Positions 12,702 to 23,305 of a stretch of DNA of 64,000 nucleotides are shown in pieces. The notes under the pieces were generated by a model. The model was not told the DNA's origin and searched no databases. It saw only the letters and a program-made list of their open reading frames with translations. The DNA is from Arthrobotrys musiformis (Eukaryota; Ascomycota; Orbiliomycetes; Orbiliales; Orbiliaceae), in contig JAVHJL010000006.1 of NCBI GenBank assembly GCA_036971715.1, positions 1,302,001-1,366,000 of the forward strand, read 5' to 3'. The position numbers were made by a program, and so were the translations under genes. Each line of letters begins with the position of its first letter. Position 1 is the first letter of the stretch.

Positions 12702-14390
12702 TCAGCTCGGCCACCTGTAGACCTTTTGAACGGTCACATATCCATCAGTGCTCGCTCTCGGGGCCATGTTGGAATAATATTCCCTCTGAAGAACTTCCAT
12801 CGAGTCCATCGAAATCAGCATGCCCGCCCCACTTATCCGGTCGCTGAAATGCATAAGGGAGTGATTCTGAAAGTCAAATTCTGTATCCAAATGCCGTTCA
12901 TCCCAAAAATACGTTTCGTTGAGGTCGACGACCTTGATTCTTGGGTTTCTTGGGTTGAAGAAGGATATGCGACGGGTCATGTTGTCGATCTCCATGCGAT
13001 CGCTGGGGGACATTGCTGCGCGCCCGTCGTACTCGAGAAACATTGCGACAGAATTTGGAACGTTATCGGCGTCCGGAATTAGATTGCATTCCTCGTTGTA
13101 GGCATATGCTGCGATCTGGGGCGGTGTGAGATAGTCATAATTTGGATCGAAGTGGGAGCCCGCGTTAGACGAGGAGTCTCGGGTCGATCGGCCACCTGTG
13201 GATGACGACCCATACCGACTGGTTGGGCGGTTATTGCTGACAGAGTGTCTCCTGGCGCGAGATTGCGGCAGTTGGATGGATTGGCGACGGCTGCTACCTT
13301 CGCCTGTTCCCGACCGATAACGTGCCGCAATCTCAGGGCTGAGTAAAGCTGCTGAGTCACCCCGACTCACGATAGCAGTGCTGACAGGTGGGAGCTGTGC
13401 GGAGGGGCGGTATTGCCGTGCCATATCAAGCAATCTTTCGTCTCTGTCTTTGACACCCGGTAGTTCATCTCTCGGGAAAAGGGCGTACCAAACAGCATCG
13501 TAGTTCATCCGGTGTCTGAGCGTTGGAGGCAGCCCGTTAGGGAAATGCTTGGGCAAATGGACATGCTTCAGGTGGTGCGCTTCTTTTCTGATATCGCCAC
13601 AGGAATGGTATCTGACCGGGTCGTGCAACCAGAACCAACAGGCGTAGTACTTTTTACCGTCGCTAGCTGGCGGCTCGATTGGTTGTGGTAGCGAAGGCGG
13701 CTCTTCGTCGTCGCCACCAGCCCCTCCGCGGCCTCCTGGTGTGAAATCACCATATCCAGACGACCCATACACCTGTCGGTTTCGGCGTCCAGACTTGTCA
13801 CTTTGGCGAGAGACACCAGAAGAGCCGTTAGAATCAGACTGACCGTGCGAAGGAGCGGTTTTGTATATCGCCACAGCATTGTCCCAGTCAGAGGCTCCAA
13901 GAGGCACAGCAAGGTCCGACAGAGCCGGCGGGTTCGAATTACGGTGATCGAACCCTTCCGCAGAGAAATCCTTGTTGTACGAATCTCGAGATTTTCCAGA
14001 ACTGCGCTTAGGAGTTCTAGCTAAAGCCAGATTTTCGAGACAATTCTCGAGACCTTCTCCGCCGGTCTGCCATCTTTCAAAGTCGATACGTGGAATGGAC
14101 TCTGAATTTCTGCGGGATTTCGATTTTCGATGCTTCCGAGGCGAAGAATTGTATTCTTCTAGAGGCTCAGAAGTTTTAAAAGAGGGTGGAGGAGAAAAGT
14201 GAGAGGAAGTGAGGGGAAAGCCAGAAGGGCTGTTGGAAACTGGCAAACGACCCATTTGTTCGGAACACTTGTATGGCTGAACCCTGCGGCTGAGAACCAT
14301 AGACTGATCCAAGTCAGATGCGAGTCGGAGGCGAGACGAGCGGCCGTCCACTGTCTGGAAATAGTTTGTTGGAGAAACGATTAAGGCCAT
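12702..14390 (-). CDS. CWF/LKH degenerate zinc-finger-like protein (562 aa)
   Basis: A single open frame of 562 aa, taken from the ATG at 14390 (TCAAAATGGCC context, protein start MALIVSPTNYF). An in-frame extension upstream is rich in Lys/His and lies on the far side of the likely transcription start, so I leave it out. Residues about 246-312 hold YYACWFWLHDPVRYHSC, then HHLKHVHLPKH, then MNYDAVWYALFPRDELPG. This is the same order as in the 404-aa gene at 5.5-6.8 kb: C-x12-C, a His cluster in an LKH-x-H setting, then an [DE]-x-VW-x2-LFPR block. Flanks are disordered, rich in Ser, Arg and Gly, with a GGRGGAGGDDEEP stretch just before the domain. The C-terminal third (about 400-562) is more compact and unrecognised. 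The lack of introns contrasts with its three-exon paralogue. Function is unknown; metal binding is an inference. Confidence 0.82.
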   Translation of the reverse strand: MALIVSPTNYFQTVDGRSSRLRLASDLDQSMVLSRRVQPYKCSEQMGRLPVSNSPSGFPLTSSHFSPPPSFKTSEPLEEYNSSPRKHRKSKSRRNSESIPRIDFERWQTGGEGLENCLENLALARTPKRSSGKSRDSYNKDFSAEGFDHRNSNPPALSDLAVPLGASDWDNAVAIYKTAPSHGQSDSNGSSGVSRQSDKSGRRNRQVYGSSGYGDFTPGGRGGAGGDDEEPPSLPQPIEPPASDGKKYYACWFWLHDPVRYHSCGDIRKEAHHLKHVHLPKHFPNGLPPTLRHRMNYDAVWYALFPRDELPGVKDRDERLLDMARQYRPSAQLPPVSTAIVSRGDSAALLSPEIAARYRSGTGEGSSRRQSIQLPQSRARRHSVSNNRPTSRYGSSSTGGRSTRDSSSNAGSHFDPNYDYLTPPQIAAYAYNEECNLIPDADNVPNSVAMFLEYDGRAAMSPSDRMEIDNMTRRISFFNPRNPRIKVVDLNETYFWDERHLDTEFDFQNHSLMHFSDRISGAGMLISMDSMEVLQREYYSNMAPRASTDGYVTVQKVYRWPS

Positions 14391-14477
14391 TTTGAGATGG
14401 CGATGTTTCTCTCGACCGATGATTTTTTTTATGTTTCTTGCGGAGATGCTCGATTTTTTCTGCACAGGCAGATGATG

Positions 14478-14486
14478 TTTTATATA
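14478..14486 (-). promoter_or_regulatory. TATA box of the 562-aa gene
   Basis: TATATAAAA on the minus strand lies about 90 nt upstream of the ATG at 14390. Its position supports that ATG rather than the upstream in-frame extension, because the extension would begin at or above the TATA element. Confidence 0.5.
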
Positions 14487-14675
14487 TCTCAACTCGATAT
14501 CAATTTCGATTGTGATTATAAACTGTCTGTTGTGATCCTTAACGAAGCTATAAAAAGAAGGCCCTGGTCAGAATCAAGCATGAACAAACACCTAAGCAGA
14601 ATTTTAAGGAAGTAGTAGGTACTGGTACATGTGTACGTACGTACTACGACGTGAAGTTGCAACCAGAAGTGCTCA

Positions 14676-14677
<2 letters not shown>

Positions 14678-14710
<33 letters not shown>
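14678..14710 (+). repeat. T33 homopolymer
   Basis: The longest single-base run in the window, about 290 nt upstream of the 562-aa gene. Poly(dA:dT) tracts exclude nucleosomes, so it may keep this promoter open; this is an inference. Confidence 0.9.
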
Positions 14711-17300
14711 CCTCAAAAGATTCGGACGAGTCCTATTTAGAATTTATGCTAGTCTCAGAGGCTCTACTAGTATTGTTGTTCTGTCGACTCGAAATATTTT
14801 TAAATACTACATCGAGACACGCAGCGTTGATGCGATGATATATATAAATAATTTGTTTCATAAGAGGGAAAAATTTAAACACGAGAGAAGGTTATTCCTT
14901 TCAAGCCCATGTAGGGCCGTATGCCCGGCCTAGGCTATTTAGGTCCACTGTATACACACACATGTATTGGCCATGGCCGTGAACGTATGCATCCGTTCCT
15001 ACGCCGCAGGGCGAGGGTGGTCGAAGGTACCGCTATATCGTATCTACCTTGAACCAGTCGCTAGAATAGCCATGCTTCTTGTTCTCACAATTGCGAACTT
15101 TTCTGATGTGGAAACAACCAAAGATGCGCAGGGGCTTGGTTAGCCTCTTCCCCCATGCACTCGAATCGAACCACCCACCCATATGAGTCCCTTCAACGGG
15201 TCACCCGCTGATTAACGATGTGAAGCGGCCCTACGTACAGCGTCAAACTGTATTGGTGCGTACCTATTCGTTCTTCACTCATGTTATCCAGCGATTTCAT
15301 TCGTACTCCCAATCTGCACGTTCCCTCGTCGGAAAAGCGCTGTGATGATCGTATGGCACGAGCTCAATGTTATACCCCACCTTCCATAATTACCAACCGC
15401 AGGCCCTCTCTCTCCTTGTTCGTCAAGAACTTTGCTGGCGAGAATTTTAAATCTGCACCCGTTATTGCATACTTCCCTGCCCCAAAGAAAGTAAGTAAAA
15501 AAAGCAAGACCCCAACCCAAAAAAAAAAAAAACGCCTCCTTCACTCCCGTGCGGTTAACCATCACAGATAGTGTGGCAGCTGTTCAACTAGTGTGGCAGT
15601 CTACCAATTTACGGGACAAGGTTAAATATATTTGAGGTTGCTTATTTGATCCGCTGGAAGGGCACCGCTGACATCGTATATTCCTATTCGTCGGAATATT
15701 GAGACACCATTCTGCACCACCGGGCGCATGGGAAGGTCCTTTTTTACAAATTCCCGCTAAGGCATACGGGAAGCTCACAGCGCGTACGGGCATCTTAACT
15801 ATCGTATTACCGACCTGGGCAGGATCGAGACAGGTATCTGTCATCTTTCGGCTTGAATTCGGTGAACATTGTTCCAGAGAATCAATGGGGTTCGAATCGT
15901 ACGGTGTCCCTCAAGTCCCATGGCAACTTGTCCATGACTATAACTGAGACCTCGTACGCAGGAGGTCGAACAAAGGTGAAATGCAGACAGAGAAACAAAT
16001 GCATACAGCATAAGACCACGAGATGCAAAAGGCGACATTGATCCATAAGCTATCAATAAGATTATTTGAGAATGTGAGACAAATAACTAGCGAACTTTTT
16101 TCGTCGCCGGTGCGGGATCAGCCTTCAACTAGCAGCCGGCCTAGAGGGCAACTAGGGGAACGCGGGTGAAGTTGAATTATAATTACCGCCACACCCTCTC
16201 TAGCGCTCGACTCGAGAACGAGGTCGGGGTAGTGAATTCTAAGAAATACTAAGAAGTCAGCAAGACCTGCTGACCCGTCCAGTAGACATCAGTATCCTGC
16301 GTGGTAACCGCCAATGTTAACCCTGGCTGAGCAAGAAGGTATCCGCTCCATACACCCCAATGCGCAACGTTACGGCCCAGGATTTCGCAGAACCATAACC
16401 TGGTCGAATATCAAACATGAGCGAAACACAGGGTGATCGTGATCAATTGATTTTTGTGATATTCCCGCAGAACGGATATATATGGGGCTTTTGATATAGG
16501 AAGCTAGCTTCAACCAATGTCGCTAAAGGTTGCTCCGATCGATTGAGCTACGGAGCTCGAGCTGCAAAGCTCTCGTCTTCCAAAACACATCGTGAAGCTG
16601 ACTTTTTTTTCGAATTTCCACATGCACAAGGCTGTGCAGACTGCGGTGCGCGGATCATACATGGAAGCATCTTATACCGCCTACGTTAGCTTGTCGGATT
16701 CATGGACAGGGGCCAGGACCGAGGAAATTCCGGAATCCAGAACTTTAACTTTCGTGTTTCCCGAAGAAACGCCTCAGGGTCAGGGTTCGAGACAAGAAGA
16801 AAAACTTGTGCCAAATTTTGACTAGTCGATGTATCTAGTATATATGTGAGAGATTGATAGGTCCTCACAAGCGAGCGTTCAAGTCCAGGATCAGTTTTTT
16901 GCCATGAATATAATACAGACTTGTGAGGTTAACCACAGTTCGCTTCCCGTTATGGGGCTCTTCAAGTTCTTGTTCCTTGGCGGGCGACTGCACCGCCATC
17001 CTTTGATCGAGAATCGATACGATAAAGACGAAGAAGCAAATTCTGGGGGATAGACGCTGGTTACGCTCCTACGCCTTAGTAGCCGTTGGGAGAAGAAGGA
17101 ATATACATCTGCATACAATTTCCCAAAGGAGGGAGCCGTCAGCGACACAACATTGACATTGTGGACTCGGCGTGCCGCTTGAGTGCATATGCTAGTGGAC
17201 AATACGGCCAGTTAACCACCTGAGGCTGATAGGACAGTATACTCAAAAGAAGTATAGGAAGGTATGCACAAGTACCATATTTCAGCAATCTACAGAGGAG

Positions 17301-17334
17301 AAAAAAATAAAAAAATAAAATAAAATAAAATAAA
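17301..17334 (+). repeat. (AAAAT)n microsatellite
   Basis: An A-rich tract grading into several copies of a five-base AAAAT unit, in gene-free DNA. Confidence 0.85.
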
Positions 17335-18120
17335 TCAAATGGTCAAGGTTAGTTTTTTCTTTTCTCGTTGCATCGAGGTTCTTTGTAGTTCGAACAGATT
17401 CCTATCTTTCGATGCCTAAAACTAGGTTACCAACGAGATTAGATGATCAGTCTGTCAACTTGTCTCCATGCAGGATATCCTTCAAGGCCGTTAATTGCTT
17501 TTATCCGCATGCCTTGTGGATATTCAGCATTTACTGGTATCAACAATTCGTCTAGGCCCTGCCGATGGCTTGAAAAAAGAAATCTGTAATGGAAATCAAG
17601 ATTCTACAAGTATATCAACTTGAGCAAGCGCAAGCTCGAGTGGCCACTCGAGTACTCGAAAAGAAATCGATGCGGATCCGATGCATGCGGTTGCATATTG
17701 GGGAGAAACTTTGAGGGTCTGAATCACAATCACCTGGTTGGTGCGCTGGCACGATGATGCATCCTAAGTTCAGGGGTTCCCCAATGCCGCATATACTCTG
17801 TTTTACTGCCTTGGATGTTGGACGTGGGTACCCAGGAGGAAGCCCCGTCAGCCATTGGACACGTCAAGCGACACACAAGGAGTATAATGTCGGCATCTAT
17901 ACATAATCTGCCTTCTTCGGATGCCATCACGGGAAGAAAAAATCGATTCCTACTTCTCTTCAGCTGGAGTGCTCTAGCTCTCTCCGAGACCGATGAGGTT
18001 GACAACCTCTGATTAGCAGCCTTATCGGATCCGAACCCATTTTTCGAGCCCCACACTTACATGCGGTTCTGTAATACCCAATTACTCAGCATCTGAAAGG
18101 ATCGATTGACGTGTGTCGAT

Positions 18121-18142
18121 TAAATTAAATTAAATTAAATTT
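18121..18142 (+). repeat. (TAAAT)n microsatellite
   Basis: About four copies of a five-base TAAAT unit, followed by an A-rich stretch. It lies about 800 nt from the similar AAAAT array. Confidence 0.85.
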
Positions 18143-19017
18143 ATCAAAAAAAAATTTTATTCCCGATTTGTGTCTACAGACTCTACTGTGCCGTTGCACC
18201 ACTGAACGGTCTGAGCTCCATGTTAAACTGTCATCAAACTGGTCTAAGCCGTCCATAATCGATGGCGAATTCAGCCGAAAGGAATATACTCAAATACCTT
18301 GTAGGCCAAGATTTACCGAAGTCCATCCTCCCGAGCTTGACTCATGAGCTTACCTTAGCAGGTCAAGAGGCTAGACCTATCCAGGTCATAGGCGAACAAA
18401 TGATTCCTTCGGCCAAAGAACACTTGCGAGTTGTTTCTGTCTGCGACAAGCATCTGTGCAGACAATGCGGAGTGCAAAATTAACCTCGAACCCTTGTAGT
18501 TGGGATTGGAAGGTGTGTAGTTTGCTCAATCGAGGTCTCATATGACTCTTCCCCCAGCCCCAATATCAGCAGCCACAGCGCTGCAGCCCGTGTGGAAATG
18601 TCTTGGTGTGTTTTTTCTCCTCGACGGCGAGGAAGGCATTTCCCCATAACGTTACACACCGTACATACGTTTGGCCGGTCTGCGTATATTACAGAACCAA
18701 TAACGACAAATCATCTCGTCTGTCGGCCATCGATTCGACTACTCTGCCTGCAGCTCTGCAGCCCTGACAAAATTTGGTAAAACGAGGCTCTGTTTAAATT
18801 ATCCTGTACCCACGTACCAGATTTGTCTCGTACCCAGCCCACCCGGGGTTGTCGTACCAGATGCCATCTGTTTAAGTTAAAGTATCGCCTTTAAACGATT
18901 TCCGCTTGCATACATATGCGTCTGCACATCATCACCAATAGATCAATCAGCCCTAGACAGTACTGGATCTGGAAAAGTTGCACAACGCAGTATCTGCGTT
19001 TCGTTACAGTTGTCACT

Positions 19018-20005
19018 ATGGCCGCTTCGCTGCCGGCTGAAGGACGGCATCGGGAATCGTTAGTTCCGTACCACCAGATTCGTGCATTGTATGACGAGGT
19101 ATGGCTCCGACCGACGTGTTGCGCTTATAAAACATATGTCCTAACTATATCAAACCACTGCTATAATCTTTTTTTTTTTTTTTTATGTTTCGAAAATTTC
19201 CCCCGCTTGACCGAGACCCAGTTTGGTATGTTGACTACGTATGTGCTGACAAAATACATGCATGCATGTTTGCTTAATTGCATTAGGAATCAATCACCGT
19301 TTATCAGGCGTACAACGAGAATATAGCAGATGCCGCCGTCCAGAACCAGACACTGGCAGTACCTGGATGGAGCTGTGAGAGGATGACTTGGATCAAGCCC
19401 AGTTGGTCATGGATGATGTATACCTCCCCCTCCTTATCCTTATCCCCATTCAACCTACCCCGCTGCACCCCAAGAAATGAACCGGGGGTCTACATATAGA
19501 TGTCCATAAATGGATATGTAGATGTAAAACCTCGCCTCAATTATTGTACTTCATATATATCCTAACACTTGTACACTCCAGGTACCGCTCCGGGTTTTCC
19601 CATAAAGACAAGAACCAATCGCGGATCCTCGCGATCCGGATGTCGCACGCCAGCTTCGAGTCTATCCTAATGCAATCTTCGCTGTCCAATTCGTCACAGG
19701 GCAAGCAGCCGGTAAGGGTCCAATGGGATCCAGAACGGTCGCCGTCCACGAAGACAAAGCTTCCATATCGAAGTATACAAATCGGTATTGGAAGGAGTGT
19801 GGCGGAAACGTGGGCTAAGGATATGATCCTGAGTATTGAAGATGTGACTGACAAAGCGAGGCGGATGTATGACGACGTCGAATCCGGGATGGGAGAAAAA
19901 GAGTTGGAGGAGAAGTATATCAACGAGTCGGTATATGACGTCAAAAGCGATGAGGTTAGAAAAGTTATCAGACTAGATGCAGAGGAGGAGAATAAGCAAA
20001 TTTAA
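19018..20005 (+). CDS. DUF4291 family protein
   Basis: Three exons (19018-19098, 19287-19417, 19582-20005) encode 211 aa. Splicing rebuilds the DUF4291 hallmarks in order: QIRALYDE joined to SITVYQAY near the N-terminus, RMTWIKPSWSWMM joined across intron 2 to YRSGF, then ILAIRM, PVRVQWDPER and PYRSIQIGIG. The length is close to that of bacterial and fungal family members, and all blocks are present, so this should be an intact gene. The biochemical role of DUF4291 proteins is not established, to my knowledge; no signal peptide or membrane segment is seen, so it is probably cytosolic. Intron 2 splits the Tyr context precisely (ATGAT joined to GTAC), which gives high confidence in that junction. 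The introns, 188 and 164 nt, are long for this window, and the first contains a T16 run and a 14-bp palindrome. Start ATG follows TCACT. Confidence 0.9.
19169..19184 (+). repeat. T16 tract in intron 1 of the DUF4291 gene
   Basis: A T16 run inside the intron. A 14-bp perfect palindrome, ACATGCATGCATGT, follows at 19256-19269, just before the 3' splice site region. Confidence 0.85.
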
Positions 20006-21157
20006 TTACAACTTCGCATCGCTATAGCGCGCATGCATGCTATATTTCCAACATATCCTATAGGGTATAAGGTATTAGTAACAATGCCTTGCTTCCCGCC
20101 CGTGGCCCGGAGTATGCACCAGGACTAGGGACGTAGGGCTGATATCCAACCAACTATATTGAACTGTATACTATGATATGAGTCCTGAGTACGCCAGAAG
20201 TTAGACCGGCGGCTTACAAACCGCGGTGTTATTGGAAACCCTACGGCATTTCGGTTGAACCTTGGACTGTTCTGCATGATAGTCATTTGGGTATTAATGT
20301 TCTATAAGACTCATGGCATCATGCATCTTAGTGTACACGTAATAACCGGAATGATATTCTACCGTTTGAATACTTGCCATATGCATACGTCCTCCATTGC
20401 ATGGGCGAATACTTGGCTACTCTTAGCTCTCCCATGGCCATCCACGAATTCCGTTTTTCATATTGTTGTATACACGTTTGAAGATATCAAGGCCAAAAGA
20501 TAAGGTCATAACGTTAAAGCTTGGCCAGAGCCTCGAACCCCATGTCGGATTATCTTCTGCATGCCTGGCGGCCCGGTACCATGTCCTTGGACACAAGCAG
20601 CCATATCCTCGGGCCCATCCCTATCAGGCTCCTTGACGGGAAATTCTAACCAATCACGACAGCAGAAGGCTGACCGAATTGGGTTGAGGCTCCAAGGGTC
20701 AAAACAACACACAACACACAATTGATCGTGATATAGCCATGAAAACCCCCCACGAGACTACGAGAAGTTGGTAATCTGGAGACCCGCGAGGACTAGCCCG
20801 TAGCTACAGAGTGTGGCCCAGGTTGATGTAGATACAAAGACAATATATTATTTCCTAAAACGGGGGTTTACCATCTCCTGGCAACATGGTGGTGTTGACG
20901 TTGGTGGGATAGTGCGAATTTCAACGTATTTCGATGTTTCCCCTCTTCAGAACCTTCAACTTCATCATCTCCACCAACCCAGACCTAGACCATCATCAGC
21001 ATACTCTTAACTACATATCACCAACTTCCCCCTCTATAAAGTCCCATATCTATTGTTGTCCTTATACTTCTCCGTGTTATCATCCCTCGAGTTACAGCTT
21101 GTTCCTTCGCCATTCACGTGTCCCAGCTCGGCCAGGTGCCAGCTTCAGCGGTTCAAC
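20006..21157. other. Intergenic and leader of the kinase-like gene
   Basis: No gene is supported; open frames 20255-20503 and 20506-20721 lack coding features. From about 20,940 the plus strand becomes CT-rich, as expected for a fungal promoter and 5' leader. Confidence 0.5.
21035..21040 (+). promoter_or_regulatory. TATA box of the kinase-like gene
   Basis: TATAAA in a CT-rich stretch, 118 nt upstream of the chosen start codon. If it is the real TATA element, the upstream in-frame ATG-like start at 21053 would lie at the transcription start itself. Confidence 0.5.
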
Positions 21158-23305
21158 ATGAGTGCATCGAATCCCAAAGAAGCGGAAAATACAGCTCCAT
21201 CTTCAGAACTTACAAGTGCTTCGGTTCGATTCCAGGAGCCTTTGGCTAGTCGTGGCCTTGATATAGTTCCCATTCCAGGATCAGTTGCTACCAATGAGAG
21301 GGACGCTATTCTCGAGGCTCACAGTCTCATGACAAGTGTGTACCAAAATCTTTCCGGTTTCTACAATATTATTCTTTTGTTTGAGCGCCTACTTACATGT
21401 CGCCACATAATAGCAAAGCAAGCCTACGATCTCTTAAGAAGATTGGGCGTTCATCGTGATATTATCTTGAATATATCTCAATATGGCTTGGACCAACCGG
21501 ATGGCGACAACAGTGGCCCAAGCCAGTCACCCTCCCAAGAAGATAAGGATGTTGAGGAACTGGTTTCCCTCCTATCTCAACCTGGATGGGAGAACAGGTA
21601 TCGTAAATATATAGCTGCCAATTCGGGGCGTCGGCATTCCAACCCAAAACTCGTACCATTGACTAAACCGGTTCACTATAACGATCTTGATGCGAGCATC
21701 CTGAGATATGCACCTCATCTACGCCCAGAGAACATCGTTCCACCAATGGAATCGCTTCTAAGACAGCATCCACAGACTCTACAAGTCTCGAGGGATCCGA
21801 AGGCTAAAGGATTCAAAGATAGAGACCCTTCCATCGTGATAATTTACATCGTCGGCCCTCCAGGTTCGGGGAAAACGGAAGTCGCAAAAGCCTTATGTAG
21901 AAGATTCAACTTCTACTACCTCGGCGTTGCGGAAATCCTCGAACGAGAGTATAAGGACCCTCGCAGCCCTTACCGTGATATCCTCGAGGATATGCTTCCA
22001 AAGGGTCTTCTCGGGCCTTACAAGATGGTTCCTTCCATGTTGATTTCTGAGATTGCCAAGGAGATGTCTAAGGGCTTCAAGCAAGTTTTCGTTATTGATG
22101 GGTTTCCGAGGGGTCTCGACCGTGCTCAATATTTTGAAAAAATGGTGCAACCGTGCGACCAGGTTATCGAATTCTTGTGCGACGATGAAATTGCATTCAA
22201 TCGGATGATGAAAAGCACCATTCCCCGGATGAAGCAAGTCAATCTAGAAGAGCTGGAGCAGACGTTCAATAACCGTCTGAGGAGGCATCGCAGAGAGATT
22301 TCAATCGTCACCCATTACTATCGGCAACTTGGAAAAGTCATGAGTGTTGACGCCGAAGTTCCCTTCCAGGGCGTTATGAGCCAAATGGAGCTTAGGTTGA
22401 AAGATTTCATCATTGATGGATTTGTGGGGAATAGGAGGGAAAGTATGGATAGGGCGCATCGAAAGGCCTGGAAAGAAATGAAGAAAATGGTTGAGAAACA
22501 GTTCAAAAACCGTGCTTATTCGTTTTCAGCTCTGGCAGAGAAAGAGCGTTATGACCCTGCAGTCGATGATTCTGGTGCCGATGAAGAAGTAGACGACTTT
22601 GAGGGAGGGGAGGAGGGGGAAGCAGGCGTACAAGAACAAGGGGAAGCGGAAAGGATGGACGAAGACGAAGACGGAGGGGTTCCGCTCGACGACGAAGGTT
22701 CTCGTTTCCAACAAGCGAGGAGGCCATTGAAGGCGCTCGAAGTCGTTCCGCCTTATCAACCTTCAACCCAAACTACACCGTTCCAAGGACCAGATAACAT
22801 GTTCCTGCAGGCGTTACATGAGATGTGCGACGACAAGGCAACTCGCGATGCAGAAATCTTTACATCTAACCCGTCAAAGAGTCCAGGGAAAGCTGTAAAA
22901 TTTTCAAGAATGAACAATGACGTTTCACTCCCCCTTGGGTTGTCATCCGACGAATTAGAAAGTGAGGGCAATATGCGCACAAAGAACGCGGGGAAGACAC
23001 CAGGACCGAAGCAGCCACAGGATTTCAATCGAGGCTCGTCGGCGTCGGACGAGCCACGCCCACGGGCTCACGGAGGCTCAAAGGCTCCCGATCCCGAACC
23101 AGAAACCGTTTCAACCCCGACTGGCATTTCGAAATGCTTCAAATCGATCCGTCGCAAAATATCGGGCACCTTTTCAAGTAGTTCGGAATCAGGACCTTCA
23201 CCGCGCGAGAAAGTCAAGACGAAGCTCTCGTTTTCGTCATTAAGACGAAGGAAGGGTGGCGGTAGCGGGGAGGGACCACAGGGATTGGGTGGAATGGAGT
23301 TATAG
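21158..23305 (+). CDS. Adenylate/UMP kinase-like protein with long disordered tails (715 aa)
   Basis: An open frame from ATG 21158 gives 715 aa. A nucleoside-monophosphate-kinase-like core lies at about residues 225-440: P-loop GPPGSGKT at 233-240, an NMP-binding-like stretch, and the Arg-containing DGFPR motif at 314-318. In the LID region the usual DD(N/x)-type acidic pair is replaced by PRMKQVNLEELEQTF, so phosphotransfer activity is uncertain. The N-terminal 200 residues are specific to this protein. After the core come a very acidic segment (about 470-508) and a Ser/Lys/Arg-rich tail. This is much longer than ordinary adenylate kinases (about 200-260 aa). Bases 21336-21413 look like a 78-nt in-frame intron (GTGTGT donor, AATAG acceptor); removing it would shorten the protein by 26 residues. 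It may be a regulatory or scaffold-type kinase relative. Confidence 0.85.
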   Translation: MSASNPKEAENTAPSSELTSASVRFQEPLASRGLDIVPIPGSVATNERDAILEAHSLMTSVYQNLSGFYNIILLFERLLTCRHIIAKQAYDLLRRLGVHRDIILNISQYGLDQPDGDNSGPSQSPSQEDKDVEELVSLLSQPGWENRYRKYIAANSGRRHSNPKLVPLTKPVHYNDLDASILRYAPHLRPENIVPPMESLLRQHPQTLQVSRDPKAKGFKDRDPSIVIIYIVGPPGSGKTEVAKALCRRFNFYYLGVAEILEREYKDPRSPYRDILEDMLPKGLLGPYKMVPSMLISEIAKEMSKGFKQVFVIDGFPRGLDRAQYFEKMVQPCDQVIEFLCDDEIAFNRMMKSTIPRMKQVNLEELEQTFNNRLRRHRREISIVTHYYRQLGKVMSVDAEVPFQGVMSQMELRLKDFIIDGFVGNRRESMDRAHRKAWKEMKKMVEKQFKNRAYSFSALAEKERYDPAVDDSGADEEVDDFEGGEEGEAGVQEQGEAERMDEDEDGGVPLDDEGSRFQQARRPLKALEVVPPYQPSTQTTPFQGPDNMFLQALHEMCDDKATRDAEIFTSNPSKSPGKAVKFSRMNNDVSLPLGLSSDELESEGNMRTKNAGKTPGPKQPQDFNRGSSASDEPRPRAHGGSKAPDPEPETVSTPTGISKCFKSIRRKISGTFSSSSESGPSPREKVKTKLSFSSLRRRKGGGSGEGPQGLGGMEL

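Larger units (their letters stand above)
14391..19017. other. 4.6-kb gene-poor region
   Basis: I see no gene that can be supported. Open frames such as 15281-15571, 16592-16825, 17730-18056 and 18262-18483 have no domain or intron-linked continuation. The stretch contains a T33 tract, two pentanucleotide A/T microsatellites and a 20-nt alternating purine-pyrimidine segment at 14625-14644. Confidence 0.45.

Noticed and set aside
14391..14492. In-frame N-terminal extension of the 562-aa protein
   Set aside because: The extension would overlap the TATA element at 14478-14486 and is Lys/His-rich; ATG 14390 has a better context.
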